A program made the position numbers and the translations under genes. DNA of 64,000 bases from Candidatus Heimdallarchaeota archaeon (lineage in GTDB: Archaea; Asgardarchaeota; Heimdallarchaeia; Hodarchaeales; Hodarchaeaceae): contig RDOB01000005.1 of assembly GCA_011364965.1 (NCBI GenBank), positions 62,001-126,000 of the forward strand, written 5' to 3'. Shown piece by piece: positions 51,355-59,456 of the stretch; position 1 is the first letter of the stretch, and each line of letters starts with the position of its first letter. The notes under the pieces are model-generated. The model ran no database searches. It had not been told where the DNA came from and saw only the letters and a program-made list of their open reading frames with translations.

Positions 51355-52302
51355 ATGAGTTTAAATGATCAATTAAAGATTGAGCCGACAAAAGTAATAT
51401 CTGCTATAACTAATTTTATCACTCCAATACTTGACAGACGGGGAATTGAGGGAGTTGTAATATTATACAAGAAAGACTTAGAATGCGCAGTTAATGTTGA
51501 AATTGCTAAAATGATTGTTGGAGAAAAAAATATTAGACTAGTTGTAACAAAAGGACGATTTACAGATAAGCAGCCCCGTGAAACAATGACTCTTGAAGAA
51601 GTCCGAAATTCAATAAATTTACCAAAAAGCAGTATTATTTTCATAAATAAAGAAAGAATATTAAATGAGATTCAGAGTAGCTATTCTGAGAAACCTAAAC
51701 TTTCAAGAGGTCTAATGGCCTCTGATTATTTACCTATTATTAATTATAATTTAAGCTATTATCTATTACGTAGTATGATTTCATCAGAAATTCGAGAGAA
51801 AACATTTAAAGCTCCAACAAAGAGACCTACTACCAATCGAGAGAAATTTTTCCAACGAAGTATCGCAAATTATAAAACACAAGTTCGGCTGCGCATGTTA
51901 CTTGCCTTTCTCGTTGCAGAGTCAGAGAATAAATCTTATTTTAGTAATATAAACAAATCAGAATGGTTGTTGGGATTATTTACAAAATTTGGGAGTTATC
52001 ATGCAGCAGATTTTTTACCTCTAGGAAATGTATACCGAACCCAAGTTTTTCAATTAGCAAAGCATTTGGGAGTAGAAAAAATTATTGAAAATGATCGACC
52101 GATTAAACCTTCGAGTTATGAATTCTTTTTTGGTCATTCTGCTGATGAAGTGGACAAAGTGCTTATCAGATTAGAGCAGGGATTAGCTATAGAGATTATT
52201 TCCAAAGAAACTGAGGTTCCAGTTGAGACAGTACAAAAAATTTTGACTCATTATGAAAGTTCTGATTATGCCCGTTATGTTCCTCAAATCCCACGAATTT
52301 AA
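51355..52302 (+). CDS. Divergent NAD synthase-like paralogue lacking the PP-loop
   Basis: 315 aa, NadE fold by alignment to the copies at 25539 and 48654: INKSEWLLGLFTKFGSYHA and ADFLPLGNVYRTQVFQLAKHLG are clear matches. The PP-loop position reads ILYKKDLECAV, with none of the S-G-G-x-D-S pattern, so ATP pyrophosphatase chemistry is very unlikely. It shares the central insertion and the C-terminal repeat-like end (YARYVPQIPRI versus YTRAAPLIPKI) with 48654. The ATG has GGAG ~9 nt ahead. Likely a pseudoenzyme or a partner chain of the other paralogue (inference). Confidence 0.72.
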   Translation: MSLNDQLKIEPTKVISAITNFITPILDRRGIEGVVILYKKDLECAVNVEIAKMIVGEKNIRLVVTKGRFTDKQPRETMTLEEVRNSINLPKSSIIFINKERILNEIQSSYSEKPKLSRGLMASDYLPIINYNLSYYLLRSMISSEIREKTFKAPTKRPTTNREKFFQRSIANYKTQVRLRMLLAFLVAESENKSYFSNINKSEWLLGLFTKFGSYHAADFLPLGNVYRTQVFQLAKHLGVEKIIENDRPIKPSSYEFFFGHSADEVDKVLIRLEQGLAIEIISKETEVPVETVQKILTHYESSDYARYVPQIPRI

Positions 52303-52307
52303 TGAAT

Positions 52308-53111
52308 TCACAAAGTTTTCATCTTTCTTTTGAGAAATAATACCCCAAAACCAAAGATAGCTGCCACTGCAATTGAGGCTACAAAAATTTCAGCGATAAT
52401 CCATCTTCTCGGGTCAGGATTGGGAGGATTTGCATTTAGACCCAATGGATAATAAATTGGCAAGCCAGAGACATCAACATATGGATGATCATCATAACCT
52501 AAATAGGGATAGGTTCCAATATAATCATATGTTGTAATATTAATATACGCAATCCATTTAATCCATTTATAGCCATAAAACCTTGGACAGACCAACCGGA
52601 GGGGGAACCCGTGTATTTTAGGTAAAGGTTCTTCATTCATTTCATATGCTAATATCACATCGTCCCAATACGCTTCTTCGATACTCAAACTGCTTGAATA
52701 AGCTCCAACTGTCAGATCTGGAGTATGAAATGAAATGTCAATAGCTTTATCCTCCTGAATTTCTGCTAGATCAAGGATGTAAGAAAGCTTCACACCAGTC
52801 CAATTTGCTACTCCAGTCATCTCTCTCGCTCCCACTGTAAAAGCAATGCAAGTAAGTCGTACGATCTCTGAAGTGACTGGCATTTGTTTGATATCTTCTA
52901 GACTCAAATTCAAATAATTTCTAACTGCACCTGAGACCATTAATCGATATGATGTGGGTTCTATATCAAAATAATCAATAGCTGCAGTAAAAAAATCATC
53001 ATTTGAAGTAATGGGGATTTCTTCTTCATAGGAGATTACATTTATAGCAGCTGTTTGAGTAATCAATAAAGTTGAAATTATTAATAGAGAGTAAAACCAT
53101 TTTAAACTCAT
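52308..53111 (-). CDS. Exported sulfite-oxidase-fold (molybdopterin-binding) protein, membrane-tethered
   Basis: 267 aa. Hydrophobic signal sequence (~4-22) without twin arginine, a SUOX/YedY-type domain with the presumed molybdenum-ligand cysteine in RLTCIAFTVG (C88), the WTGVKLSYIL and GFPLRLVCPRFYG segments, and a C-terminal membrane helix (~239-260) with basic end. The family is usually a Mo-cofactor oxidoreductase outside the cell. The next gene upstream on the same strand (18 nt away) is the longin/receiver-like gene. AAAGGG lies 6 nt before the ATG. Cofactor binding is inferred; redox partner unknown. Confidence 0.75.
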   Translation of the reverse strand: MSLKWFYSLLIISTLLITQTAAINVISYEEEIPITSNDDFFTAAIDYFDIEPTSYRLMVSGAVRNYLNLSLEDIKQMPVTSEIVRLTCIAFTVGAREMTGVANWTGVKLSYILDLAEIQEDKAIDISFHTPDLTVGAYSSSLSIEEAYWDDVILAYEMNEEPLPKIHGFPLRLVCPRFYGYKWIKWIAYINITTYDYIGTYPYLGYDDHPYVDVSGLPIYYPLGLNANPPNPDPRRWIIAEIFVASIAVAAIFGFGVLFLKRKMKTL

Positions 53112-53129
53112 TTGTTTCCCTTTTTCTCT

Positions 53130-54191
53130 TTAATTAATCTCTGATAGACTTGTAACTAAATATTCTAGAATTGGATTTTTTCCATTAATTTCACTAAAGG
53201 TCTCATAAATTATAAATGAAATATCCTTATGTTGAGTCATACGACCTTTAGGTAATCGGGGAATTTTTGATACAATCATAATTATTTTACAATCTGAGGG
53301 CATTTCCAGATTGTGAAGTACTCGAAGATCCTTGGAAGAAACATTTTCCTCTACAACTAGGATATTATAAATATTTTTAGAATTCATTGAATTAATTGCC
53401 CTTACCAAAGATTCGAAATCCAAACTTCGCAACGGATGAATCTCCCGTCCAATAAACGCTGTTTCTAATACATCATATAAATCATCATTCTTGCATACAA
53501 TTATCAAATCTCTTGTGTCTTCTTTTGAAACATTTAGTTGTAAATTCCTGTACAATCTTCTTAAAGCATCCAATATCTGTGCAGCAAAAATTTTATCTGA
53601 AATTATAGTTGGTACAACATCTTCAAGACCAGAGATCATCTCGAGGGCTTGATTTATTACATTTGGTGCTGTGTCGGCAAATAGCTGGATTCCTCGCCAA
53701 TGGATGTATTCTATAGGTAATTTATCTGCAATTACTTCATTAAATAAGTTCTGAAATTGCTCCCTCTTAATGTCTTCAAGAAGATCGTTATCTTGAATGA
53801 AATTCTTGATTTCATTCGTAAAAGGATTGACATCAATATCCCAGTCATATAATAGATCTTCGGTTGCATCTACATACATATCTAAGAATTTTGTTCCTAT
53901 AAATTGTAAGAGAGTTTTTACCGTAAATGAGTGATATTTTTCATCTGTTGCACTTATGATTGCAGCTACAATTATGTTTCCTAATGTTTCAAAATGAAGT
54001 TCATCTTTTCCCATTTTAAGATATTCTATTGCTTTATGTTTTGTACTAAGGGAAATTGCAAAATTCGATAAGCCTGCAACTAATCCAGAAAAAAGATTTT
54101 CATCTATAATTTCATAATCTGAGACTGGAGCGTTATAATTATAATAACAAAGCCCCACGTTTGAAATTATCCATAAATTTTTAATAATCAT
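53130..54191 (-). CDS. Longin-like domain plus receiver-like C-terminal domain
   Basis: 353 aa. The N-terminal ~115 residues (LWIISNVGLCYYNY, then GLVAGLSNFAISL, DELHFETLGNIIVAAI, TVKTLLQFIGTKFLDMY) match the strand-helix order of the longin-like domains widespread in Asgard archaea. A helical middle follows, then from ~225 an alternating strand/helix region (DLIIVCKNDDLYDVLETAF, IYNILVVEENVSSKDLRVL, CKIIMIVSKIP) like a receiver or flavodoxin fold, but without a clear phospho-acceptor set. Probably a cytoplasmic signalling protein. Cotranscribed with the sulfite-oxidase-like gene. Confidence 0.6.
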   Translation of the reverse strand: MIIKNLWIISNVGLCYYNYNAPVSDYEIIDENLFSGLVAGLSNFAISLSTKHKAIEYLKMGKDELHFETLGNIIVAAIISATDEKYHSFTVKTLLQFIGTKFLDMYVDATEDLLYDWDIDVNPFTNEIKNFIQDNDLLEDIKREQFQNLFNEVIADKLPIEYIHWRGIQLFADTAPNVINQALEMISGLEDVVPTIISDKIFAAQILDALRRLYRNLQLNVSKEDTRDLIIVCKNDDLYDVLETAFIGREIHPLRSLDFESLVRAINSMNSKNIYNILVVEENVSSKDLRVLHNLEMPSDCKIIMIVSKIPRLPKGRMTQHKDISFIIYETFSEINGKNPILEYLVTSLSEIN

Positions 54192-54338
54192 CTTTTTTCA
54201 TACCAAAAAAAAGAGTTTCACTCTAATGCAGTTATTTAGTAAATTATCCGCATTCTTCCTATATTAAACTTGGGTTTTAAACTGAGTTAAATAGGTGATT
54301 TCTGAGTCACTTATAGGATGAAGAACACCCATACTAAA

Positions 54339-56201
54339 CTATATCACTTGATTTAACCATTCCAAAATCTCAGAATAAGTCTTGATTCGATTTCGTAATT
54401 TTGTGACCCCATGCCCTTCATCGCTAAATCTCAGTAGCTTTACATTAAGATTTTTCTCTCTAAGTTCGTTATACATCTGAATAGTTTCAGAGAGAGGCAC
54501 TCGCTCGTCATTATCCCCATGGACAATAAATAAAGGCGCATTAATTTCATTTACTTTATGAATAGGACTTATCCGAGTCAGTGTATCCATATTAGCTTTT
54601 AAACTACCATATTCAACTTCTCTTAATTTTCTACGCCATGATGCAGTGTTTTGCAGGAAAGTGATAAAATTCGCTATACCTACTATATCGATCCCCGCTT
54701 TCCATAGCTCTGGGTATTCTGTCATAGCTGAAAGAACTGCAAATCCTCCGTAACTTGCTCCCATTACTACTAATCGATCAGAATCAATCAGTAAATCGGT
54801 TTTCTTGAGGTGACTAACAAGCTCAGATATGTCTCTGATGGAATCTAGACGCTTTTCTATGTTATCCAAATCAAGATATTTCTTCCCATAACCTGTACTA
54901 CCTCGAATATTAGGAGTTATTATTGCATAACCTGCTGAAAGGAAAAATTGAATTATCGCTGAAAAACTGGGTCTAATCTGTGCCTCTGGCCCTCCATGAA
55001 TAATTAGTATTGCTGGCCATCCTTTCGAGGGAGGAGATCCTGTGGGTAAATACCTGAAATATGGGACTGAGAGATTATCAAAGGATGAAAATTGAACTAA
55101 TGTACAATCTACAAAGTTTTCTTTATTCAATCCTGCTGTATCAGTGTTTGTTGCCTTCCAGAAAGAATTACTCTGGACACTATATATCCAAATATTTGTT
55201 GGGGAATTAGGTGAAGTGATTGTAAGAGCTATCATAGTGCCATCAGGTGAAACGGTCATTCCTGAAGTGAACGTTCGGATATCTCCAGCAGTTATGACTC
55301 CTTTGAAAGGTAATTTAATTTCAGAATAATTTTCACATCTATTTGATATGAAAACTCCTTTGAACAGTTTACTGTATCCTTTTTGATTTGCTACAAAATA
55401 GGTAATATCGGAATTGGTACTCCAAGCTACTTTTTCAATATCATATGGTAATTCCTTGTCTAACGTTTCCAACTTAATAAAATTACCCTCTAAAGAAATA
55501 ATAGCCAATCGAAAATAATCAGATTCGTAATCGGTAATCACAAGTAGATGTTCATCATCTAACCATCTCACTGCATCCCATCGAATCTTCTCATCCCCCG
55601 AAACAACCTTGGAGATATCTACTATCTCTCGAGATTCAATATCAAAGAGGAGTAACTCTTGATGATTATTTCCTAGGTATTTTCTTAAAATTAATTTGTT
55701 TTCATCATTTGGGGAAACTAAAACTGTTAAAAAATAACCCTCGTCAGGTTGAAAGAGTAATTCTGGTTCATATTCTAAGAGAGGGATTTTGTGTCGATAG
55801 ATGGCAAAGATTGATTTATCAATTAAATTCGCTGAAAAATAGATATAATCATCTGTAGTAAGAGTAATTAAGTGTTTGGCATTCTTGTCATTAGTAATCC
55901 ACTCCAATTTTTTATCTTTGGTCGCAACTCCAATCTGAAAATTTTCCTTTCCTCCCTGATCTCCAAGAAAGACAATACTTTCATCTGATAAGTATCTTGC
56001 GTCCGTACACCGATCTATATCATGACTTATACGTTCGGGCCATAATTGGATTCCGTTCTGAATGGGAACGGTATATACCTGAAAATAACCTGGATTATCA
56101 TATTCAAAGGTGATTTTCTTTTCCTTTGGATGCCAATCTGCTCCGCCTGCGGTTTCTATGGCAAGATAAGCTTTGAATTTCTCTTTTTGAGTCATAATCA
56201 C
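54339..56201 (-). CDS. S9-family serine peptidase (acylaminoacyl-peptidase-like)
   Basis: Prolyl-oligopeptidase family. The first ~370 residues are a beta-propeller; the catalytic domain has HGGPEAQIRPSF, IRGSTGYG, the nucleophile GASYGG, the acid in HGDNDERVP and the histidine in SDEGHG (about S483, D565, H597 from the start used). Such enzymes trim N-terminal acyl amino acids or short peptides in the cytoplasm. GTG 56201 is preferred because AAGGAG lies 8 nt upstream; TTG 56231 would add ten residues. A T9 run on this strand near 54205-54213 could be its terminator. Confidence 0.85.
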   Translation of the reverse strand: MIMTQKEKFKAYLAIETAGGADWHPKEKKITFEYDNPGYFQVYTVPIQNGIQLWPERISHDIDRCTDARYLSDESIVFLGDQGGKENFQIGVATKDKKLEWITNDKNAKHLITLTTDDYIYFSANLIDKSIFAIYRHKIPLLEYEPELLFQPDEGYFLTVLVSPNDENKLILRKYLGNNHQELLLFDIESREIVDISKVVSGDEKIRWDAVRWLDDEHLLVITDYESDYFRLAIISLEGNFIKLETLDKELPYDIEKVAWSTNSDITYFVANQKGYSKLFKGVFISNRCENYSEIKLPFKGVITAGDIRTFTSGMTVSPDGTMIALTITSPNSPTNIWIYSVQSNSFWKATNTDTAGLNKENFVDCTLVQFSSFDNLSVPYFRYLPTGSPPSKGWPAILIIHGGPEAQIRPSFSAIIQFFLSAGYAIITPNIRGSTGYGKKYLDLDNIEKRLDSIRDISELVSHLKKTDLLIDSDRLVVMGASYGGFAVLSAMTEYPELWKAGIDIVGIANFITFLQNTASWRRKLREVEYGSLKANMDTLTRISPIHKVNEINAPLFIVHGDNDERVPLSETIQMYNELREKNLNVKLLRFSDEGHGVTKLRNRIKTYSEILEWLNQVI

Positions 56202-56266
56202 TTTGGCGTCTCCTTGTTTCTCTGCATTCAACTTATAAATCCACTAAAAAGTTAGTCTAATTGGTG

Positions 56267-57463
56267 CTAGTCTAATTTATCCACAATATCCACAAATTCT
56301 AAAGCAATTTCAGCCCCTCGTGCTATACTTGGGCCTGATAGTTTATCAGGAGTATCTTCTAAAGTATGCCAATAAGTAGGAACTCCAGTTTCTGCTAAAC
56401 CAAATAATGTGGTAGCATCAAGGCCTTTCCGAGAGAAATTCGCTGCATCTGAGCCTGCAAAATTCATCGCTTCAATTTTTACAGGGATTTTGAGGTTGTT
56501 TGCAGCTTTCTCTCCTAGCTGAATTACTTTTTTTGAGTGAGTAGCTAAAAACATGACTTCTTTCGTTGCGATTAAGAATGTTTCGGCACTTAAGCATTCC
56601 AAATTGAACAGCATTACATTCCTGTGTTTTAATTCTGGCCCAAATTTTTGTACAAATCTTTTCGAGCCTCTCATATGCTCTTCTCCTGCGAAACTTACAA
56701 GCCATACCTCAGTATTTTCAGGTTTATTTTTATAGAGATATTTACCACATTCTCGAATCGCAGCAACCGCTGTTAAATTGTCATTTGCTCCTAGAACCCC
56801 TTTATTTGATCTAAGAAAGATTGCCAAAACTAGAACTACTAATGTACCGATAGCAAAAAGAATTAATTGTAACGTGTCAATAAATTGAATCATTTCTACT
56901 GGTGCCAAGATTTTAATAATTCCCAATATGATGTTAAGAACTACGATCGATATGGCTATATAAATGACATAAGAAGATTTTTGGCCTAATTTACTTAGTA
57001 ATGGAAATTCATAAGCGGAATCATGATGACCTGATAATATTATTAGATGTTTGGGTTTATTCATTGGTTTTATTTTGCCAATAACATGGAATGAGGTTAT
57101 TTTAGGGAAAAAGAAATCAACTGCTTCAAAGAGAAAATTCTGTTGTAAACTATAAATTGCTAAGGCCCCAAAAACCAATATAATTGACACAAGGGAATGA
57201 ATAAAAAAAAAGGCCAAAAAACCAAGAATATAAAGACCAGCTGTGACCCAGATGAAATCTAAAAAGCCCCCTGGATGGCATGTGAATTCTTGCGTAAGAG
57301 TTTCATCAGTATATTGTTTAAAATCATTAAAAATAAGATTTCCTACTTTATCTTCTTCCTTGGTGCCTGCGATTCGCGGGCCAATCTCATTACAAATCTT
57401 CTCAATAAAGACTAACATATCCTTTCCAGATGGGTCTATTCTAGGTTTATATCCTTCTTTCAA
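56267..57463 (-). CDS. M28-family membrane metallopeptidase
   Basis: 398 aa. Zinc ligands of M28 peptidases: GHHDSAYE (H147), GANDNLTA (D228), AGEEH (E261/E262) and YWHTLEDT (H366). Unusually, ~75 residues with two membrane helices (~165-185 and ~197-217) lie between the His and the Asp ligands, where the family normally has about ten residues, and two further helices occur at ~68-105. The peptidase would therefore be built into the membrane. The TTG start has GGTGA 6 nt ahead. It follows DUF72 gene transcription; a TATA-like CTTATAAG lies ~35 nt upstream. Confidence 0.78.
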   Translation of the reverse strand: MKEGYKPRIDPSGKDMLVFIEKICNEIGPRIAGTKEEDKVGNLIFNDFKQYTDETLTQEFTCHPGGFLDFIWVTAGLYILGFLAFFFIHSLVSIILVFGALAIYSLQQNFLFEAVDFFFPKITSFHVIGKIKPMNKPKHLIILSGHHDSAYEFPLLSKLGQKSSYVIYIAISIVVLNIILGIIKILAPVEMIQFIDTLQLILFAIGTLVVLVLAIFLRSNKGVLGANDNLTAVAAIRECGKYLYKNKPENTEVWLVSFAGEEHMRGSKRFVQKFGPELKHRNVMLFNLECLSAETFLIATKEVMFLATHSKKVIQLGEKAANNLKIPVKIEAMNFAGSDAANFSRKGLDATTLFGLAETGVPTYWHTLEDTPDKLSGPSIARGAEIALEFVDIVDKLD

Positions 57464-57497
57464 TTTGAATCACCAGTTAAATGTTGATATACTGTTC

Positions 57498-58334
57498 TTA
57501 TAAGAAATCATCTAAAGCCAGCTGTCCTCTGATATATATATTATGTTTTTCAAAACCTACTGTAGCAATATTAGATTTAGATAAAATTTCTCTTATTGAA
57601 ATCGCATCATTGATAGCATAACCTGAAAAACGGTTATTTATCACAATGAAAATGGATTCGAAGTTAGATTTAAGTCTAATGAATTTCTCAGACCAATATT
57701 TTAATTCTTTTGTTTTATTTAGGTGTAATTTCCCAAGTTTTGCATCTGGTATTAGCTCTCTGTCCCCTAAAAGTCGAACATAGTAGCAAGAGGGAGATAT
57801 GCTTTGAAATTCCGATGGTAGTTCAAGAAACGGAGTATCTATTATGGGAACTGAAAGCTCCTTGACTAGATCCAAGACCTCAAAAGTTATCCAAGATTGA
57901 TTTCTAAACTCAACTACCACATGTTTTGAGAACATAGATCTACATTGCTCAAGTAGACGATGTAAATAGTTGAAATTGTCTTTAGTTCGTTGAAAACGAG
58001 GAGGAAATTGAATAACAACTATCTGAAATTTGTCCTCTAACCCTTTCATGCGCAAAAAAAATTTACGTAAGATCTCTATGTTCAAGTTCCTATGAGAAGT
58101 GTGAGTGATATCTCGAATAAGTTTAGCAGCAAAAATGAAGTCATCAGGAGTATAATGATACCATTGTCGAACCATGAACTCCGAGGGGATACGATAGAAA
58201 GTTGTGTTTATTTCATTCAATCTTGAAAAATAAGAGTAATATTCTAATTCATTAAACGAGTCAGTTCTCACTCTAGGATAAAATTTTCCCCTCCAGTGAT
58301 TATAAGACCAACCTGTGGTTCCAATGTAAATCAT
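57498..58334 (-). CDS. DUF72 family protein
   Basis: 278 aa TIM-barrel-like protein of the DUF72 family, recognised by YIGTTGWSYNHWRGKFYP at the start, the LNEINTTFYRIPSE stretch, VIQFPPRF, the VVEFRNQSW segment and the YYVRLLGDR region. Its biochemical function is not settled. A short ordinary copy in length. Transcribed toward the M28 gene, with 34 nt between. Its upstream region (58335-58597) is AT-rich and holds no gene I can support. Confidence 0.85.
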   Translation of the reverse strand: MIYIGTTGWSYNHWRGKFYPRVRTDSFNELEYYSYFSRLNEINTTFYRIPSEFMVRQWYHYTPDDFIFAAKLIRDITHTSHRNLNIEILRKFFLRMKGLEDKFQIVVIQFPPRFQRTKDNFNYLHRLLEQCRSMFSKHVVVEFRNQSWITFEVLDLVKELSVPIIDTPFLELPSEFQSISPSCYYVRLLGDRELIPDAKLGKLHLNKTKELKYWSEKFIRLKSNFESIFIVINNRFSGYAINDAISIREILSKSNIATVGFEKHNIYIRGQLALDDFL

Positions 58335-58597
58335 TTTAATTCCATACTTCGGTTTGAATGACTCATATCAGAATGAATTAGAATTGTTTTTTACCTTAAT
58401 AATTTTGATTATCCTCAATGTAGTACCAAAAAAATAGAAATAATCGCTAAAATATTTAAATTATGAAATTACTTATTTAGAGACGTAATCCTTTTTAAAT
58501 TTGGAAGTTCTGTTATTTACAGATATAAGCGGGTTCCCAATGAAAGTAATTTACTTCAAAAATTTTTCGGAATTTAAACTGATAAGATGAAATAGAA

Positions 58598-58846
58598 TTG
58601 ACCAACAAAGATAATTTATTATTTATTTTTTCTCTTTTCCTTAGTCTAATCACTATAATTGCTTTTTTTGTGTTTCAGTTTCCATTTTTATTCTTTATTC
58701 TTCTATTTCCTCCATTTCTATTCAGAAAAACACAGAAAAAACAGCAATTACTTATATGTGAAGAATGTCAGTCTATTTTAAACCCAAACTGGAAATTATG
58801 TCCATATTGTGGTAGGAAGGTTGAAGGTTATATGAAAAGAGGCTAA
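58598..58846 (+). CDS. Small membrane protein with C-terminal zinc ribbon
   Basis: 82 aa. One or two hydrophobic helices (~7-45), a basic turn, then a zinc-ribbon half pair CEECQSILNPNWKLCPYCGRK (C-x2-C-x10-C-x2-C). TTG start; a TATA-like GAATTTAAAC at 58571-58580 gives a nearly leaderless mRNA. The first of three short zinc-ribbon-type genes in the last 5.5 kb. A role in membrane-linked protein interaction is a guess. Confidence 0.6.
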   Translation: MTNKDNLLFIFSLFLSLITIIAFFVFQFPFLFFILLFPPFLFRKTQKKQQLLICEECQSILNPNWKLCPYCGRKVEGYMKRG

Positions 58847-58921
58847 AATTGATCATCTCCAAGGTTTTAGAAAATAAATAAGTTAAATTATCAATTATGA
58901 TTTCGCTTTATTTGATGTTTT

Positions 58922-59086
58922 ATGAAGAAGCTTGTGTGTCCTTGGTGTCATACACCTTCGATTACCCCAGTTCAGTTATCAGGAAAAATTCGATTGCAAT
59001 GTCCAGATTGTGGTATGGATGCGTATGTTATAAAGCCTCCAGAGACATTAAGTAACCCTGATGCTGACCAAGTTAAAGCTTATTAG
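58922..59086 (+). CDS. 54-residue zinc-ribbon protein
   Basis: Short gene, easily missed by length cut-offs. The protein MKKLVCPWCHTPSITPVQLS continues with IRLQCPDCGMDAYV and a polar tail: two Cys pairs (CPWC at 6-9, CPDC at 27-30), spaced 17 residues as in a rubredoxin-knuckle zinc ribbon. Same strand as, and 75 nt after, the membrane zinc-ribbon gene. A TATA-like AAATAAATAAG occurs ~40 nt upstream. Codon pattern and Cys pairing make it a probable real gene. Confidence 0.6.
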   Translation: MKKLVCPWCHTPSITPVQLSGKIRLQCPDCGMDAYVIKPPETLSNPDADQVKAY

Positions 59087-59129
59087 TCAATTGACCTTTT
59101 AGATTATGGATAATTGATCTTAGGTTCAC

Positions 59130-59456
59130 CTAATCATTCTTTGATTTAAATTTTGGAAATTGACATGATTTGCATAAGGGATTATCCATTTCATATAATT
59201 CACAAAAGTACCTAATAGAATTTGTATTTTCTTCTTTGGATCTAGAAAAATAAAGGCAATTGTATAAGAAATTATTTGTGGAAACCTCTTCCATTGATCC
59301 ACTCGATCCGTGAAGAAAGAATAGACACTTATCTGGGCATTGGTTGATATATTCACGATATTTCAGGCAGTACGCAATTGTTTCCGCTTTTGTTGTTAGT
59401 AAGAATTGACAAAACTTATACATCATACAGTTTTTTACTCCAGCAATCTCTCTCAT
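59130..59456 (-). CDS. Cys-rich small protein coupled to the coiled-coil gene
   Basis: 108 aa with nine cysteines (10, 16, 30, 40, 44, 67, 84, 94, 97), including CPDKC and a C-terminal CKSC. Possibly an iron-sulfur or zinc protein. The ATG starts directly after the stop codon of the coiled-coil gene, and GAGGA at the end of that gene serves as its SD, so the two are translationally coupled. No family recognised. Spacing of the cysteines does not match a common ferredoxin or zinc-ribbon pattern. Confidence 0.6.
   Translation of the reverse strand: MREIAGVKNCMMYKFCQFLLTTKAETIAYCLKYREYINQCPDKCLFFLHGSSGSMEEVSTNNFLYNCLYFSRSKEENTNSIRYFCELYEMDNPLCKSCQFPKFKSKND

Noticed and set aside
59126..59356. 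Alternative minus-strand frame of 76 codons overlapping the Cys-rich gene
   Set aside because: The other frame is coupled to the upstream gene by an SD and adjacent start, so it is the better candidate.
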